Positions 1-13,970 of a stretch of 64,000 bases of DNA are shown here, in pieces. Within the stretch, counting starts at the first letter, position 1; the number at the start of each line of letters is the position of its first letter. The DNA comes from Nymphaea colorata. Its lineage: Eukaryota > Streptophyta > Magnoliopsida > Nymphaeales > Nymphaeaceae. The position numbers and the translations under genes are program-made. The DNA lies in contig NC_045147.1 of assembly GCF_008831285.2 (NCBI RefSeq), positions 20,216,581-20,280,580 of the forward strand, given 5' to 3'. The notes below the pieces were generated by a model, which saw only the letters and a program-made list of their open reading frames with translations, made no database searches and was not told the DNA's origin.

Positions 1-2947
1 GAGAAAAGATTGACGGCCTGATGTGGAGCCACTTCCGGCCAATCGCTGGCCTGAAATTGACAGGGCCGACGTCATTAGATGCGGCTGAAACTCAGAAGAT
101 ACAAAACCTGGGCTTAACCATACGCGGGTTAAAGCCAGCTTCTTTATCTGGGCATGGGCATATCGGGCTTATAAGACCAAACTGCCTTAAAAGGCTTTCA
201 TAAATCTTTTTTTTTTTTTTTTTTGCATTTATTTTATGAAAAAACTGTAGTTTGGTTGGAAGATTCAACTGTAGGAGCCAAAACTTTTTCATGGAAAGTG
301 CGAATTATAGTTTTGACAAAAGTTGAAATATCTTTTTCCAATTTTACACAAAGCTAGAGCTCCAAGACTTGGTAATTTCCAACTCTCTTCTTAGCAAATT
401 CACTTTCTATTCAAAAGAAATTTGGATTCATGGTACTACTCATTTAGTCAAACCTCTTAACTTTAGAAGGTTTTCAAGAATTTTCAATGCATGATTGACG
501 CTCCTCGTAATGAGGGGTTACAATCTACCCTATTAAGCCACACTCATTTATTTACGTAGGACTTTAGGTTTGAGTATTAAACTTTGGCTTAGATACCAAC
601 TCTATTCACCCAATTTATTTCCACATCTACCTTGAACTCCTAGTTTGGTGGCCCTGACCCCTCAATCTAGCAACTTTTGTTTGTATCCTAAAAAAAACTA
701 GAAGCCAAGACAATCAATTATTTAATCAACTTAAGAACCGTCAAAGATTTATTCCACAAATGTTCAATACGAAAGTAATTTGTCTAGTAATAGGGCCTTA
801 TACATAGAGCTTCAAGTGTGACCAACGGTAGGACTAGATTGTATATGGACTGTTTGGCAACAGTTGCCTATGTAGTTTTGCCCCTAAGTGCGACTAAGAC
901 CTTCTATATGATAGCAACTCCACTTAGATTGTATAGGGAGGGACTGTTTGGCAATAGTAACATACTGTTTCGGTTCCGTTCAAATTCAAATTGTATGTAT
1001 GGTGCTCTTGATTTCTGCTCAAGCAAGATATATCTGAAATTCATTGTAGAACTTCAACAACCACTTTTCTTTTCTCTTGGTTTGAAAGAGCCAGACTTCG
1101 AAAGAGAGACTTATACGCATGGTTGGTTGCATCTAGCAGTCGAACAAGCTCGTGAGTATCCAGACTTCAACCTTGAATTGTCTGAATCGCGAGCCCTCAA
1201 CTTTGAATTATCAGGATCACAAGAAGTCCTCGACATTGAACGTTTTGGATCGATCACATCAAGACTTCAATCTGGGAATTCGATCACTGCCCATAACTTG
1301 TTTCTTAGGAAAAATGTTCGTATTGGTGTGTGTGTGAGTGAACGCGCGCTTGGGCATGTGCTGTTTTAACATCTTTATTAAAACTTAATGAGGAAAAAGA
1401 AAAAGAAAAGGGATCGCATGCTGATTGTTCGTTGATTAACTCCTTTTTTATGCAGTTCACTTTCACCGGTCTTTGTTTAATGCAAAGGCTTTCCGGCTCG
1501 TTTTTTATTCAGTTCGCTTCAGCGGTCGTTCTTTGATGCCAAAGCTTTTAATCATTTAGTGGTTCCTCGTTCTGGTTCTGAAAAATGTTGGTGTAGTTCA
1601 TGAATTTGCGGCCCCTTTGACGTGTTGTTGTCAATGGAATGGACGCTCATTATTGTTGGTCTTCATGGCCTTCTTTCCAACTTCCCCGTCCTTCTACAAG
1701 GCAATAAGTTATGTCGCTATTCATCCATTTATTTCGTCCTAGCAGCTTCTTAGGTTTTAGCGCCCATATGCTTTTATATGCTACATATAAAAGAATAAAA
1801 GGGAGAATTTCCGACCGGGAGAGATAAAGATAAACGAAACCAGAAATCTCAGAAGCCAAAGTTCATGCATGCTTCTTTTGTATTCTAACCGAGTCGACGT
1901 GATATTTGACAAAAAAAAAAAATTATAGATAAGTCACTCTCGAAGTTTAGATGTATAATTAGAACCAGGCGGCAGACATGGCGCAATTAAAAGCTATCGT
2001 AAAAAGCAGCACAAATTGTTGTTAAAAGTAATATAAACTGCCGCAAATGCTCCCATAGTTAATGACTCTTACTGATCGACTTTAAATATTATCAGTTCCT
2101 CGTATCAAGAGAGTAATTAGAAATTGACTCCACAATATAATTATCGTTTTTTTTTCCCATTAAATGATTTCGTCGTAACGCTCAAAATGTATAGAAAGCA
2201 TAGCGTAGTAATCATGGGCTCACGGCGACATATTATATTATGTAAGAGACAAGATACACATTAAGTGATTATGAGTCTTAACTATCGAGAGTCCCTCAGT
2301 CATTTACACAGAACATTGCGGCAAGAAGAAAAATGTGTGAACTAATAATTGATGAAATACCCATTACTTTTTTTTTTTCATTTTTCTCTTTAACCATCTA
2401 TTATGTTGAATCAAATGCTTCGGTTAGATGACTTGATGAATTTCAAAGGCTAGTGTCATTTTTCAATTTTCTCATATATATGTGTGTGAGAGAGGTTTGC
2501 TTTAAGGGGATTTAGTAATCAGATTAGCATCACAATCCTGTGATTTCTCCAATTTACATGTTACTTATTAAGGAGTAAACAGATATTAAATAACCATCCT
2601 TAAATAGTTATTTTTATTTATCTATATATATATATGGGAAGTAAAAGAGACGGATGTTAGAGGGGGATGAAGAGGTTGTTGAGAAAGCATCTTTTTCAAG
2701 ATATGCGGTTCACTGTCAGGCTGTCACCTTTGATCTGCAAATAACCACGGCAGCTGGCCCCTCTCTCTCTCCCCACTTGCACCCGATGGGTCCCCTCCCC
2801 TCCTTTCTCGCTTCTCCGTCGGAAGAAGGAATGTTTATGCGACCGCCTCAAATAAAACTTATTAACCGGAAAAAAAAAAAAAAGGAAATATACTTGGTGA
2901 GACGACTGATTATGAGAGGGAGATATTGCACACATACATATCATGTG

Positions 2948-2975
2948 AAGAGAGAGAGAGAGAGAGAGAGAGAGA
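2948..2975. repeat. (GA)n microsatellite
   Basis: About 14 uninterrupted GA dinucleotides, the first of many GA/CT tracts in the window. Confidence 0.95.
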
Positions 2976-3303
2976 TGAGTACTGGCCGGCGTTTCGCCGA
3001 TATATATTCCAGTGGACGGAAAAAAAAGCGAGGGGACGATGGACGTTGAACGAATTGGGTGGACCCCTTTTCCTTTTCCCTTTGAAAAATAAAGGGCAAA
3101 AAAAAAAAAAAAAAGGGAGGGGGACACCGCAATTCAATAAAACAAACAAGGACTGAGTCATTAAAGCCGCCCACTTGCGCCCCAACTTGCAGCAAACTCA
3201 TTCAACACACCGTCCCCTTCCAACTTGCTCACAACTTGTCCCCATTATATTTGCAACTTGCACCCCTCCACCCTCTGATTCCCTTTCCTCCATAAAAAGT
3301 AAA

Positions 3304-3392
3304 TCTCTCTCTCTCTCTCTCTCTCTCTAGATATATATATCTATATATATATCTATCTATATCTAGAGAGAGAGAGAGAGAGAGAGAGAGAG
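3304..3392. repeat. Near-palindromic (CT)n-TAGATATA-(GA)n hairpin repeat
   Basis: A (CT)n tract of about 26 bases runs into an AT-rich core built of TAGATATA/TATCTA words and then into a (GA)n tract of about 30 bases. The left arm (CTCTAGATATATATAT) and the reverse complement of the right arm (CTCTAGATATAGATAG) match, so the whole 89 bp can fold into one long hairpin. Confidence 0.9.
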
Positions 3393-4468
3393 GCAGGAAG
3401 AATTTTGGATGTTAAATCGAGTATTACTTGACAAAGTTGATTTATTTAGAGCATGGTTCACGGAGAGGTGAGGCGAAAAGACGGAACAATTATTAAATGA
3501 CCCCACTGAAATTGCGATAGATGCACTGCTCGGACACGGTGGGGACCCTTCCCGGAGATGGTTCCAGCATATATTTTCAATCCTCTGCCCACCTCTACGC
3601 CTTCTCCCCACTGTACTTCTATACCAACCCAAGTCAAATTTATATTCTGGTACATATATATATATATATATCAAAGGAGAGGGCAGGATGCAGACAGGGA
3701 TGTGCCCTCGTACTATAGAAACCAACATAGCTTGCGGGCAATGGATATTTCTCTACATAAAATATGCATCCATCTATGTCTATATGTACATAAACGCTTC
3801 ATAATGGAAAGGGATTCCTGAAACCGTGCACTGTGTGAAATACGTAGATTTATAAAAGCCACGAGATTCCTGATAATGTACGAGGTCGAGCTCTGCGGGC
3901 AAAGACAAGGGAAATACTGTGTCCGCTGTAGATAAGTTGGGATACGAGTATGCTTGAATAAAAAAACTCATGGATGGGCACCACCACGTTTCCAAAGGAG
4001 ACGAAGGGAAGACGATGAAGAAAGGATCTGCCAGAGTGTGGACATGAAATGGATTTGGTATACAGCGAAGGTTGTTCTTTTTCTCTCTTTTCGAGAGACT
4101 CGCGACGGAAATCGAGAACTTGCTCTTCCGGCGGGAACCTGCTGCGCCTGTGGTTTTCCTGCGACTCTTTTAAAACGGGCAGCGACTAATTTTTATATCC
4201 TCCATCGCATGATCTGAGGGTGCTCAGCACAGGGTCGAGAATAAATTATATGCTTACCACCGAGTGGTCGCGTTGGGGGGAATGAATGAGAAATCTAAGA
4301 GAGTAAAGGGATCAAAGGAACTCGCAATTTGATCACAACCCAAACGAAATTCAGGAGATTGTTTCTCTGGATTTAAGAGAAGAACAAAATATTTTCTGTA
4401 ATTGTTGGAACCAGTGACATTTTCCCTTTCATGGCACACAAAACAGGAACATATTACACGCGCGGGAG

Positions 4469-5152
4469 TCAAGAGCGGCGTCGATTGTAGAGATTCTCGG
4501 CGATGTTGGCAAGGGATTGGAGGTTGCATCTCACGATGGTGTCCACGAAGACGCAGGTGTCGTCCTTGGTGTTGCCCGGCGGCACGTCCACGACATACGA
4601 CTCGACGACGACGGTACCTTCCCCGGCGGCGTCCCCGGAGGTGGGGATCTCGTGGAGGGAGGTGACGGAGCGGTAGTTGGTGAGGCGATGTTCGCCGCCC
4701 ACGACGCTGAAGCTTATGATGTGGCGTTCGTCGTCGAGGATCTCGAGGCGCTCCGTGGAGCAGGCGGCGGGGAGGCCGGAGATTACGCGCACCTCCCGGA
4801 GGCTGCCGACATTGCCGTCGCCGCTCATGAGAGAGCAGCTGCGAATGAAGTGCTTGTAGACCTGGGGCTCGTCGAAGCGCCGGACGACGGACCACACGAC
4901 GTCGACGGGGGCCTTGATGGTCTGCACGACGGTGGAGCAGCACTGGTTGGGGGAGACCTCATGGGCGTGGTAGCGGGAAAGGACATCCGACATGAAGGGG
5001 AAGGGCGACGGCCGCTGCTCTTGCTGCTGGGTGGGGGAGGCGGCGGCGGCGGTGGCAGCGGCGGTGGCGGTCGGTTGGTGGTGATGGTGGTGGGAAAGGT
5101 GCCAGGCGTGAGGGGAAGAGGTGAAGTGGGCCTGTTGCTTTTGGCATATCAT
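4469..5152 (-). CDS. PYL4-like: PYR/PYL/RCAR abscisic acid receptor, PYL4/5/6-like
   Basis: Single-exon gene of 227 aa for a START/Bet v I-fold ABA receptor. On binding ABA, this family inhibits clade A PP2C phosphatases and so releases SnRK2 kinases; it acts in cytosol and nucleus. The family signature runs from about residue 55: VYKHFIRSC with the ABA-contacting Lys, the gate loop SGLPA, the latch HRL within GGEHRLTNY, and the C-terminal helix region [14 protein letters not shown]. The sequence before residue 50 is a low-complexity His, Ala and Gln stretch typical of PYL4-6. The start is the ATG at 5152; the frame stays open upstream to a TTG at 5167 but has no earlier ATG. Strong GC bias at codon third positions makes a long antisense frame over the same DNA, which is a shadow. 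The absence of introns fits the PYL4-6/PYL7-10-like subgroups. Exact orthology within the subgroup is inferred. Confidence 0.95.
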   Translation of the reverse strand: MICQKQQAHFTSSPHAWHLSHHHHHQPTATAAATAAAASPTQQQEQRPSPFPFMSDVLSRYHAHEVSPNQCCSTVVQTIKAPVDVVWSVVRRFDEPQVYKHFIRSCSLMSGDGNVGSLREVRVISGLPAACSTERLEILDDERHIISFSVVGGEHRLTNYRSVTSLHEIPTSGDAAGEGTVVVESYVVDVPPGNTKDDTCVFVDTIVRCNLQSLANIAENLYNRRRS

Positions 5153-5204
5153 CTTTCCTTTCTCCAATCTGTCGCTGGAGCAGAGAAGTTGAGGACAGAG
5201 AGAG

Positions 5205-5233
5205 CTTCTTCTTCTTCTTCTTCTTCTTCTTCC
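5205..5233. repeat. (TTC)n / (GAA)n microsatellite in the PYL 5' leader
   Basis: Nine or so TTC triplets on the plus strand, which read GAA on the transcribed strand and lie between the TATA box and the PYL start codon, so probably in the 5' UTR. Confidence 0.85.
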
Positions 5234-5316
5234 TCGTCTCCTCTGTGAGAGAGAGATGAAGAAGATAGAGAGTCAGGGATGAGGGGGCGTTTGGGGAATG
5301 ATGGGAGTAAGATGTC

Positions 5317-5330
5317 TGTATTTATATATT
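5317..5330 (-). promoter_or_regulatory. Probable TATA box of the PYL gene
   Basis: On the minus strand this reads AATATATAAATACA, a good TATA consensus, about 165 bp before the ATG at 5152. A transcription start about 30 bp downstream would give a 5' UTR of about 130 nt. Inferred from sequence and spacing only. Confidence 0.6.
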
Positions 5331-5334
5331 CGGA

Positions 5335-8300
5335 TACAAGTGTTTATGATACGCATATGAACTGAACAAGTGTGGGCCTCCCCAGTTGTGAGGGTAAGAC
5401 GGGGTTGTTTTTTTTTTTCTTTTTTTTTCCTTGTTTTTCCTTTTCCCCCAAGGCAAAGTTTATCGGGTTGGGGCAGTCGGTTGGCTCAAATTTGCTTTTC
5501 TTATATACATTTTCATATTTATTTTTGTTCACAGATAAACATGAAGAGCGCCCATATAAGGAAAAGATAAGGAGATACATGTTCCGGTGGTCTCACCTCT
5601 TTAGAAAAAGAAAAAAAAAATCACCTACTTCAAACGGACTCATCGAGATCCTAATCAGGTTTTTTTTTTTTTAACAAAAAAAGATCAAGATGTTGATTTC
5701 AAAATCCGATAATTGTTCGCCGTGCTCTTAGTTAAATTACAAAATCTGATATTTTTTTTTCCTGAAAAAGATAGAACTGCCATGTCGGTAATATTTCACT
5801 TATAATTATCCAATGAAAAGCGGATTTCACTTATAATTATGAGGAAGTCCATTTTTCCCCTAGATTTCGCTCCTCCGGGTTTCCCCTTTTATATTCTTTA
5901 CTTGAACGTGACGACTTTTGATTACCGAATTTTTATTTGAAAGATTTGCTTCCGCTTCATGGATCTCCAGCTTGTTCTACTTTGTCTCATCTTCCTTGCA
6001 ATCACCCATAGTTTAGGATATTTTAGGATAATTCATGGAACGAATCGTTACAAAACAATAACATTTCTCATACCGAGTCCAAGCTCACATCTAACTTCTT
6101 TTTCTTTATGGTATAGAGTTTTCTTTTTTGGTGCTTTAAGGTGTTTTTCTTGCCAAAATTCAACTTGTTTTACTGTACAGAAGGATAACAACACTCTAAA
6201 CACATACCAACCCCGCCTCAAACCATTGCGGTAACCCTTTTAAACCAAAATAAAAGAACTTAAATTGAAGGGTCTAAGCTTTCACCCCCAAAAAAAAAAA
6301 AAATGATGTAAAGGGAGGAGCTCTTTATGTAATAAACATATGCCTCAAGAAGCTTGGTCCAACGAGGGCCGGCATAAGGTTATAAAGCTTCACGTGTAGC
6401 TTTTTAAGATCGTGGTCATTTATTAAACTTGCAAGTCTTACAAGTGGTGATTCCCTGGCCTGCCAAGTAAAAGATAAAGCTGCCAGGCAATGTAATGTGC
6501 GACTACAAACTTTCTATCAAGTCTTAAATTATATGCGTACGCATACATACATGAAGTTCAAACTCATCCTCACGAGCAATTAGCATATTCACTTTTGCTT
6601 CATTATTAGTTGAATTCGACAACAAGATTTCGGTAACCTGCAGGAACACTCAATGATGTTAAAGGATCTTTTTAAGTTGTGTTTGTGTCACCGTAGATCT
6701 TAAATTTGGCTGCAGGGACACTTAAAGATGTTAAACTACTTATTAGGTTGAGTTTGTTTCACCACGAGTGATTTGAGATTCTTATGATCTCATATCCATT
6801 GATTTAAGGTCGAACCTCCTTTCCATTTAATTGAATAACATACCAATGTTTCTAAAATAACACAATCGATATTGTTAAGTTGAGCAAAAGCTGCTTGTTA
6901 ACATGCCTTCAAAATACAATAGATTTTCTCTTGTTCGTAAACCAGAATTAAACATTAAAGTTAGAAAAGAGAGAGAGAGAAAGAGAATGGAAAAAATGAG
7001 AATATTGAGAACAAGAAGCCTTAACAAATCAAAAAATCGTAAGAACAAAGTAGAAGAACGAAGAGAGAGAGAAAACGCCATTACATGCTTTCTTCAATTA
7101 ATTAATGGCTGAATTTATCTTTACCCTAAAATTTTTTAGTCTTTAAGAGCTGGAAGACAGAAACCCAATAGTTACTTAATTTATTCTGAAAAGTTCCGGG
7201 CAAGTTGTTCTGAGACGGTGAAGGCCGTACCTTATCTGTGTCAATCATCTGTCAATCTTTGAAAGAACAGCTGTTCGTGGAGATCGCCCACTTTTTCCCA
7301 TGGCCGTCTCATAGGCTCGGCCATCTGATTTGTAGATTGAGGGTCATAAAAACCCGACAGGACTAAGTTCTGGAAACTACGCAGATGATGATCATCCTCT
7401 TCTTCAACTTTTCTAGAGAAGCCACGAGAAGGAGGACCATGGTTCCAGAAATTTCGAAGAAAAAGAAAAATTCGCATTAAACTGAAAGCATAATTCACGT
7501 TCATTTCGAATCAAGGAGAATCTTCAATCTTTTGTCTTCTTGTTTATGAATCAAAGTTACTTCTTTTCCGCACCACTGTTTTCGTTTTTGTTCAATTCAC
7601 TCGTGCAGAGAAGATAGGGATGACTCTATTACTGGATGGCAATGCGGACGACAGAAAACGAGAATGGTAATTTTCTTCTGATAACCATCGTATCCGCAGC
7701 TTCGGTAATTGGCTTTTCTCATTTCAGCCATTGAAATCGGCCAAGAAACTTAAGTACAGGTGGGGTGAATTTATCAGAACTTTTCTGCAACTCTTAGAGA
7801 TTTTTCAAGATCTAGAGTTCAAAATTTCAAAAACTGAGAACTCCACACTCCCGATATCATTCTGGGGCCGACTTTTTTGATCGGTTAGTAAACTGTAAAA
7901 ACTCTGACGATACCAACCCCTTTGCCAGTGGACAAGTGGGCATATTCAATAATCCAAATGCCAGTTTTCTAGGCACACGGTTCGTGACGACGAGTACTCG
8001 CAGAAATGGCGGAAAGAGCTGGCCCAAAGGACACCGCCATTTCTGGCCACAAAGCTTAATTAGGACATGACATGACCACGGCACAGTGTCCTTGACGCAC
8101 GTACGAAAGGCACCTCCCCGCTAAAATTTGAATGATCACTGTTATTATTATTACATTCAAATAAACAATTTTGTAAACAACAAAAATCATAATATCTCCA
8201 AATCCTGGTTGTGTGTATGATATATCCTGATAAACCAACAACTGGAGATGAAATCCTTCTGCCATTACATATATATATATATATATATGTGTGTAAAGAA

Positions 8301-11300
8301 AGGGGTGGGCCATTAGAATAGATGGAGTTGAATCCAGTCCAGCGGTTGCTGATTCTTGAGAAAAGATGAAGATGGTACATAACAGTGACTTGGGGTCCAA
8401 TATTTTCACTAGGCAACAAGGGAAAACAAGCAACTGGGCGACCCACTTGCAGGAAACGGGATCCCACGGATAAGATTAAGCATCAAAGCAGCCACAGAGA
8501 CTGCAAATTGGACCGTATTAGAGAGAGAAAGAGATTTAAGTACAGAAGAAGAAGGTGCAACTTATTATTTATGTAAGTTGTATAGGGGCAGTGAAAGCTA
8601 ATGAGTTGAAGGGAAGGGTTGTAAAAAGAATGAATAAAGAAAGAAACGGCGGATGTGGGGCGGGACGGAGGAGGTGAACGGCCGGAGCCGGCGCCGGAGC
8701 ATGTCCCCCTTGAAGGAAACCGGTGAGCAAGTGGGCACGCGGTGGGCACAGGGCCTGCATTATTTGCAAGTTGATAAGAAAAGTTGGTCCGGACATTAAT
8801 AGCCCCTTGGTTAGGCTTTGCGAAGTTTGAGGTTATGGAGCAAGTGGCCTCGTCTTGCCCTTCTCCAGGGGTACACTTTGAAAGCTATTTGAGAGGGCCA
8901 GAAGCCCTCATTTTCGAACCTCTCACTCTTTCTCTCTCTTCTTTGATCATGTGCACTCAAGAAGTACACTGTACTGCCCTCACTACTTATTCATCCTTTT
9001 CTTTCTTTCTTTCTCCAACTAACCAGATAAATGCGACGTTAATCACAATGAAGAACTCAAAACTTTCTGAAAACAAATATTTCATAGTACCATCAAATCA
9101 AATAAAAAGCCCAAACTCCTACCTTTTCTCTCGTTTGCTAGAATATTAGTCAGTTTTTGGTGGGTTGGGATAATATCACAATACGTTTTAACTTCGTCTT
9201 TATTTTGAAATATAAAAAGTTGGTAGCTTAAAAATTCAAAACAAAAACTAATCACCTACCACCCAATTATGAGAAGACAGAGATTTTGTTTGTAACATCT
9301 CAGTTTGAGACACACAGTCCTCTATTGAAGACCGTTGAGATCTGTCATTCAAGAAACTCGATGAGGGTGTAGGCCAATTGTTGCAATAGTTTACACATAG
9401 AGTCTCACATCCACACAAAGTCGAGTGGATTGTAAACCCCCATTTTGAAAAGTCCAATGAAAAATATGAAACATTTTAAAAAGTTTGAAAAAGAGTATTT
9501 AGTTGTCCTGGTTCATAACATTTTTTTAGATTGAAAGTGAAATTACTAGTGGGCACCTCGAGATCCAGAGACCCAAGCAGGTGTAGAAGTGGGTCAAGTT
9601 GTTTTAATGTTGCTTGAACAACTAGGGAAAGACACCATTGATGTGCTTATACAATACAATCCACATGCACCAGCCCAAGTGGATGATGGCCATGGTTGGA
9701 AATATGATAATCCTTGCCTTCAAGTTTTGGACACCTTGTCCAAAGACAACTGGCCCCAGTCAAAACTTTTCCATAGACTAGTTTGGTGTGTGAGGGCCAT
9801 CACCCAATGGCCTACTTGCCAAAGTGCCCCCTCCAACTTTCATTCTCCATTGTAGACTTGTACTTGGAGATTCCATTATTTTATTTTATTTTTGTTAACT
9901 TGTTTATTTTATCTATTGGGAGGAGGGGCCACCCAAGGCAAGTTGCAACTGCCACTCCTTAATAGCAACAGTATCACAGCTCAACTAGGCTACCAACTTG
10001 GTCCTTGAATCTACCGGAAGCATCTAGATTTTATGACGGATATGATATCCATCCTTGACTAGTAAGTGGAAATGGGCTTCAAATCTAATGTGACTACAAT
10101 GAGAGGAGAAAGAATCCTAGGAACTAATGAGAAAATAAGTACACCCGATTTTTTTTTCCGGTCAGTTGCCTTCTACCAACCACCGGTGAAGACCGGCCGG
10201 AAATAGGCCTCTTAACTTGTACATAAAATTCAGTGAGTCCAAGTTTTCATCTAAATCGATACTATAAGCAATTCAGCATCCAACAAGGGCTTTGTCTTTA
10301 CTAAAATGAAGGGTGAAGGACTTTCAAGTTTCAATTAGCTTTAGTTAGAGGAAGCTAGAAATTTCAAACTGAAAGTCCTTAATACTTCAAATTATAACTT
10401 CTAAAAAGCCGCCGATGTACAAACAAGTAATCGATAAGAAGTATTAACATATAAATAAGCAATTTATGTGGGTCTGTGTGGGCACTCGCCAACACGAGCC
10501 CGCAGCAATTCCCTCAATCAAGTCATTGTTCACTGCCTGGGATGCATCACGAGGCCCGGGAGAGAGATGTTAAAAATGCAGAGTTTACGTTTCCATCCGT
10601 GAAGTGTAAAAGGAAAATAACTTGACCAGCATCGGAGTATAGGTTCATCTAGAAGTTGGTAATTTTCATTCCGAACATCTACACACGAGAGCTTCATGAA
10701 CCGGACAATTTCCTGCATGTTTTCGAACCTTATGTCAACATATTCGCAATCTTGTGTCGATGTCTCTTATTCAAAATTCGAAATCCAGCCAAATAGATCT
10801 GCTTGTGCCCCTTGACCCGACCCATTTCTTAGAAGTTGGGCTCAAGTGGCCGTTCCCATTTCTCTAGAGCGTTCATGTAGATCAATGTTCGGCACTTGGA
10901 GCAATGAGATCCTGCACGTGGACAGGATCATACATAGACCTCTGGTTTCTCCGTCTTGATCCACATAAACTTTCAACTATTCGGGATCGAGTGGATGAAT
11001 CTACCGGCAAACAATGGCTGGATCAAGTTATACATAAACTCACTCGCAGTTCTCGTTCTCAGGAAAGTAGTGGTGATCAGGGAACATCTCACGATTTTTC
11101 AAGTTTCCGGTCTTCCTGAAAACAATGGTTTTTCGAAGATACCATGTTTTCTTCATCATATCGGCCACCGGTAAACTTGACAAAAGCATGCAAGATATAT
11201 ATATGACTCGGGTGAAATGAAATTAACCTTGCCAACGAAATGGAGACAAAGTACCATTAACTACAGCTTATGAGCCTAGAAAGTTGTAATTATCATCATA

Positions 11301-13970
11301 TTACCATATTTAAATCTTTATCCATGTCCATATATCAAAGTAATGAGCAATTTCTATGGTCTACTTGCAATTGCTAGCTGTCACAAATGAGATGCTTTTC
11401 GATGGCTAAAAACAAACCAACAAGCACACTAGAAAGCAACTTTTATATGAGCATTAGTGACAGACTATGTTTTAGCAACTGTTAATGGTCTTTTATCAAA
11501 GATTGGTTATGAAGCTTTTAGCGATCAATTTAAATTTTTAACCATCCAATAATATCACACGCACAATAACATGAATGTGAGAGAGAGTGTGTCTGTGTGT
11601 GTTTACATACATAATCCAGCAACTCATGTTAAAATAATCGCAAGTCTTAATTTTTAAGGACCAGTTGCTCCTGCTAGAACCGTACATCCTAACAACTGCA
11701 GACTTCTTTCGTCTCCGGTTAAAGAATGTTAGGTTTAAAGGTGTTGTTGACATGCCAATATTCATTTTAAATTAAATGTGTTCCCCCCCGCTGCAGCTTA
11801 TATTTGACCGGACATGCATATGGGCATGACCGGACACGCATCCCAAGGGCACGCAGATTTTTTTCTTGGGATGTGGGAAATTAGTTATATTTACTTTCTT
11901 TGATCGACAAAAATCACTCACTCGCATTGTAAACATTTTCGTGGAATGGTAGCAAAATATTTTCCAAACTTGTTATTTCAGGATTATGTCGGCGTGGCGT
12001 ACCGACAAATATATATTAAACTAATCTTTAAATAAAGCAAACACAGTAGCTTCATATGGTGATATTGCAGAAAATTAAAGCGACCCTAAGGATTGATCTT
12101 CCCCATTCATTTACTCCGAATTTCCTTTAGAAAATGATGCACCTAATCTTTTAGATGAGATAGTTGATTTGTGACAGATAATCGATTTGCCAAGCCTATC
12201 CACATAGAGAATGGACGACATTTGTGGAATGATTGACCTCAAATTCAAGCACTTTAATGAACTATTTACCACCTTTGCTAGCACGCCAATTTCGCGAGTA
12301 AATGAAAAGGAAGATCAGATATTGCTGTGAAAGTACTAGATGGAGATGAAATTCACTCCTAATCAATGAGAGCGGGAACTTGGGCAATCTTTCATGGCAC
12401 TGTATGTGCACTCAGCATCATGCCCACGAGCCTTTTGGTCGACATGAAAAAGAAGGTAATGAATGACATGAAAGATACGCCGTCCTTTAAGTTAGACAAA
12501 GCTGCAATTGTGTGTCTCCTGGGCAGCCATTCCATCCAAAATATCCAACCAGGATATCCCGCTTTGTAAGAATGTTGCATATTGCAGTGGGACATGTGGG
12601 TAGGTTTCAACAACGATTATGCCAAAGCTACCACTAGAGGCGCAACATGACTCATAATAGAGAAAAACATTTTAAAAGTATTGATCTTAGTTTATGATAT
12701 TTTTAAAACAAAAGCTTCACTGTTAAGGGACAAGTTGAGATCAAACAAACTAAGAACCCGAAAGAAGAATCAAGTTCAATACCTAGACCTTTAAGCTTGT
12801 GCCTTGAGAAAAGGGTGAAATGTAATACCTCATTTTGAATGTATTGGCATTTTATAGAGACTTTGAAGTACGAATGCAACCAAATTTTGATTCTTGATTC
12901 TTGAAAATATCGGCAGTTCTCGGGAAAAACATATTTTATTAGCCCGATATTATGTTTATACACATATTTCCAGCATTATTTATAGACAAAGTTTATATGG
13001 AACAAACATGATGAGCTAGCTGGGGCGAGAAATGATCTGCCAGTTAAGAAACCAATCACCCTTTCTTTAAAAGAATGCATATGGAGTAGTACCGACCCTA
13101 CCGGCTCCCGCGTTCCGGTCGTCATATGGATCCGTTCAGGCCATATGCCAAAAGCAAAAGGAACATTCGTGGGGGCAATCAACAGCTCAAATTGTCTGCA
13201 ACTTGGACAGTTGTTCATAGTGGTGCTTTCTTTAACATGCTTCTTAGCAAAAATACAAGATAAGCTCGCTGGCCTGCACGGCCCTCGATCAATGTTATTC
13301 ATATAAAGCATCATCAGCTGTACGTATAAGAAAAAATTATAGTGCACACACAAAAAATGTGGTTCTGCCTTCCAGCTGCGAGCTAGCCGCGAGAGATGCT
13401 TGTATACTAGAGAGCGGAGAACTAACTCTCCAACTGTTGTGTACCACAGAACAGACATGGAGACAGAGATAGAGAGATTGTTGGTGGTGTGGTGTTATAG
13501 CGCTCAACCCAAATCAATACTCCTCTATACCATTGCCGTAGAATCCTTCAGAAATGGAACAAAAGGTTGTATTACCCATTCAGCTGCAGCGGAACCACTA
13601 TGTGACGCGTGGGCTGCTGCTCATGCCAGCTACACCAATTCTGTGTCAGTGCCCTGCAATCACTCATTCAACTAAGCAAGAGATCAGTTAGTCAAAATTT
13701 TCTAGCTCCACCACTGCCATCCAGTTGCATTACCCATCATTTGGTGAGAGAGAAAGACTTCAAATTTTTCGGTTCCGATGTTTAGAATTGGACGAAAACT
13801 AGAAATCAACTTATAAAGACAATTGCTATAGTTATATATTAGGAAAAGATATAAAAAGTAACGATTCTTTTTAAATGTGTAAGAAATGTTTTAGAAGCTC
13901 AAGACTTGGACCATTTTTTGAGAATCCTTACAACATCAACATGTGGGCAATTTGAAATCACATCTCTTAA
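5335..13970. other. Long intergenic stretch, no recognised gene
   Basis: AT-rich DNA with poly-A/T runs, a short (TA)n near 8270 and GA-rich patches (6970-7080). Short open frames occur, for example 87 codons at 7241-7504 (-), 88 codons at 9589-9855 (+) and 160 codons at 12976-13458 (-). None shows a recognisable domain, and none could be joined to neighbouring exons by eye. About 6640-6780 contains two diverged copies of an approximately 75-bp unit (CTGCAGGRACACT followed by GATGTTAAA). Promoter-distal regulatory DNA of the PYL gene may lie at the left end, but no specific site can be supported. Confidence 0.5.

Larger units (their letters stand above)
1..4250. other. Gene-poor AT-rich DNA beyond the 3' end of the PYL gene
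   Basis: No gene is recognised here. The first 200 bases are moderately GC-rich, with repeated GGGCTT/GGGCAT words of the kind seen in dispersed plant repeats. An open frame of 183 codons at 818-1369 (+) has no recognisable domain and sits in sequence with short internal duplications: the word TAGATTGTATA followed by GGACTGTTTGGCAA occurs near 832 and again near 927. Open frames at 2650-3200 come from purine/pyrimidine-skewed simple repeats and are not believed. Confidence 0.6.

Noticed and set aside
2654-3201. Several open frames of 76-143 codons on both strands
   Set aside because: They run through (GA)n, poly-A and CT tracts and encode RERERE, KKKK and SLSLSL runs with no domain.
4517-5248. 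243-codon plus-strand open frame over the PYL gene
   Set aside because: It is the antisense shadow of a GC3-rich gene. Its translation is low-complexity Gly/Val/Asp/Ala, while the minus strand carries every PYL signature.
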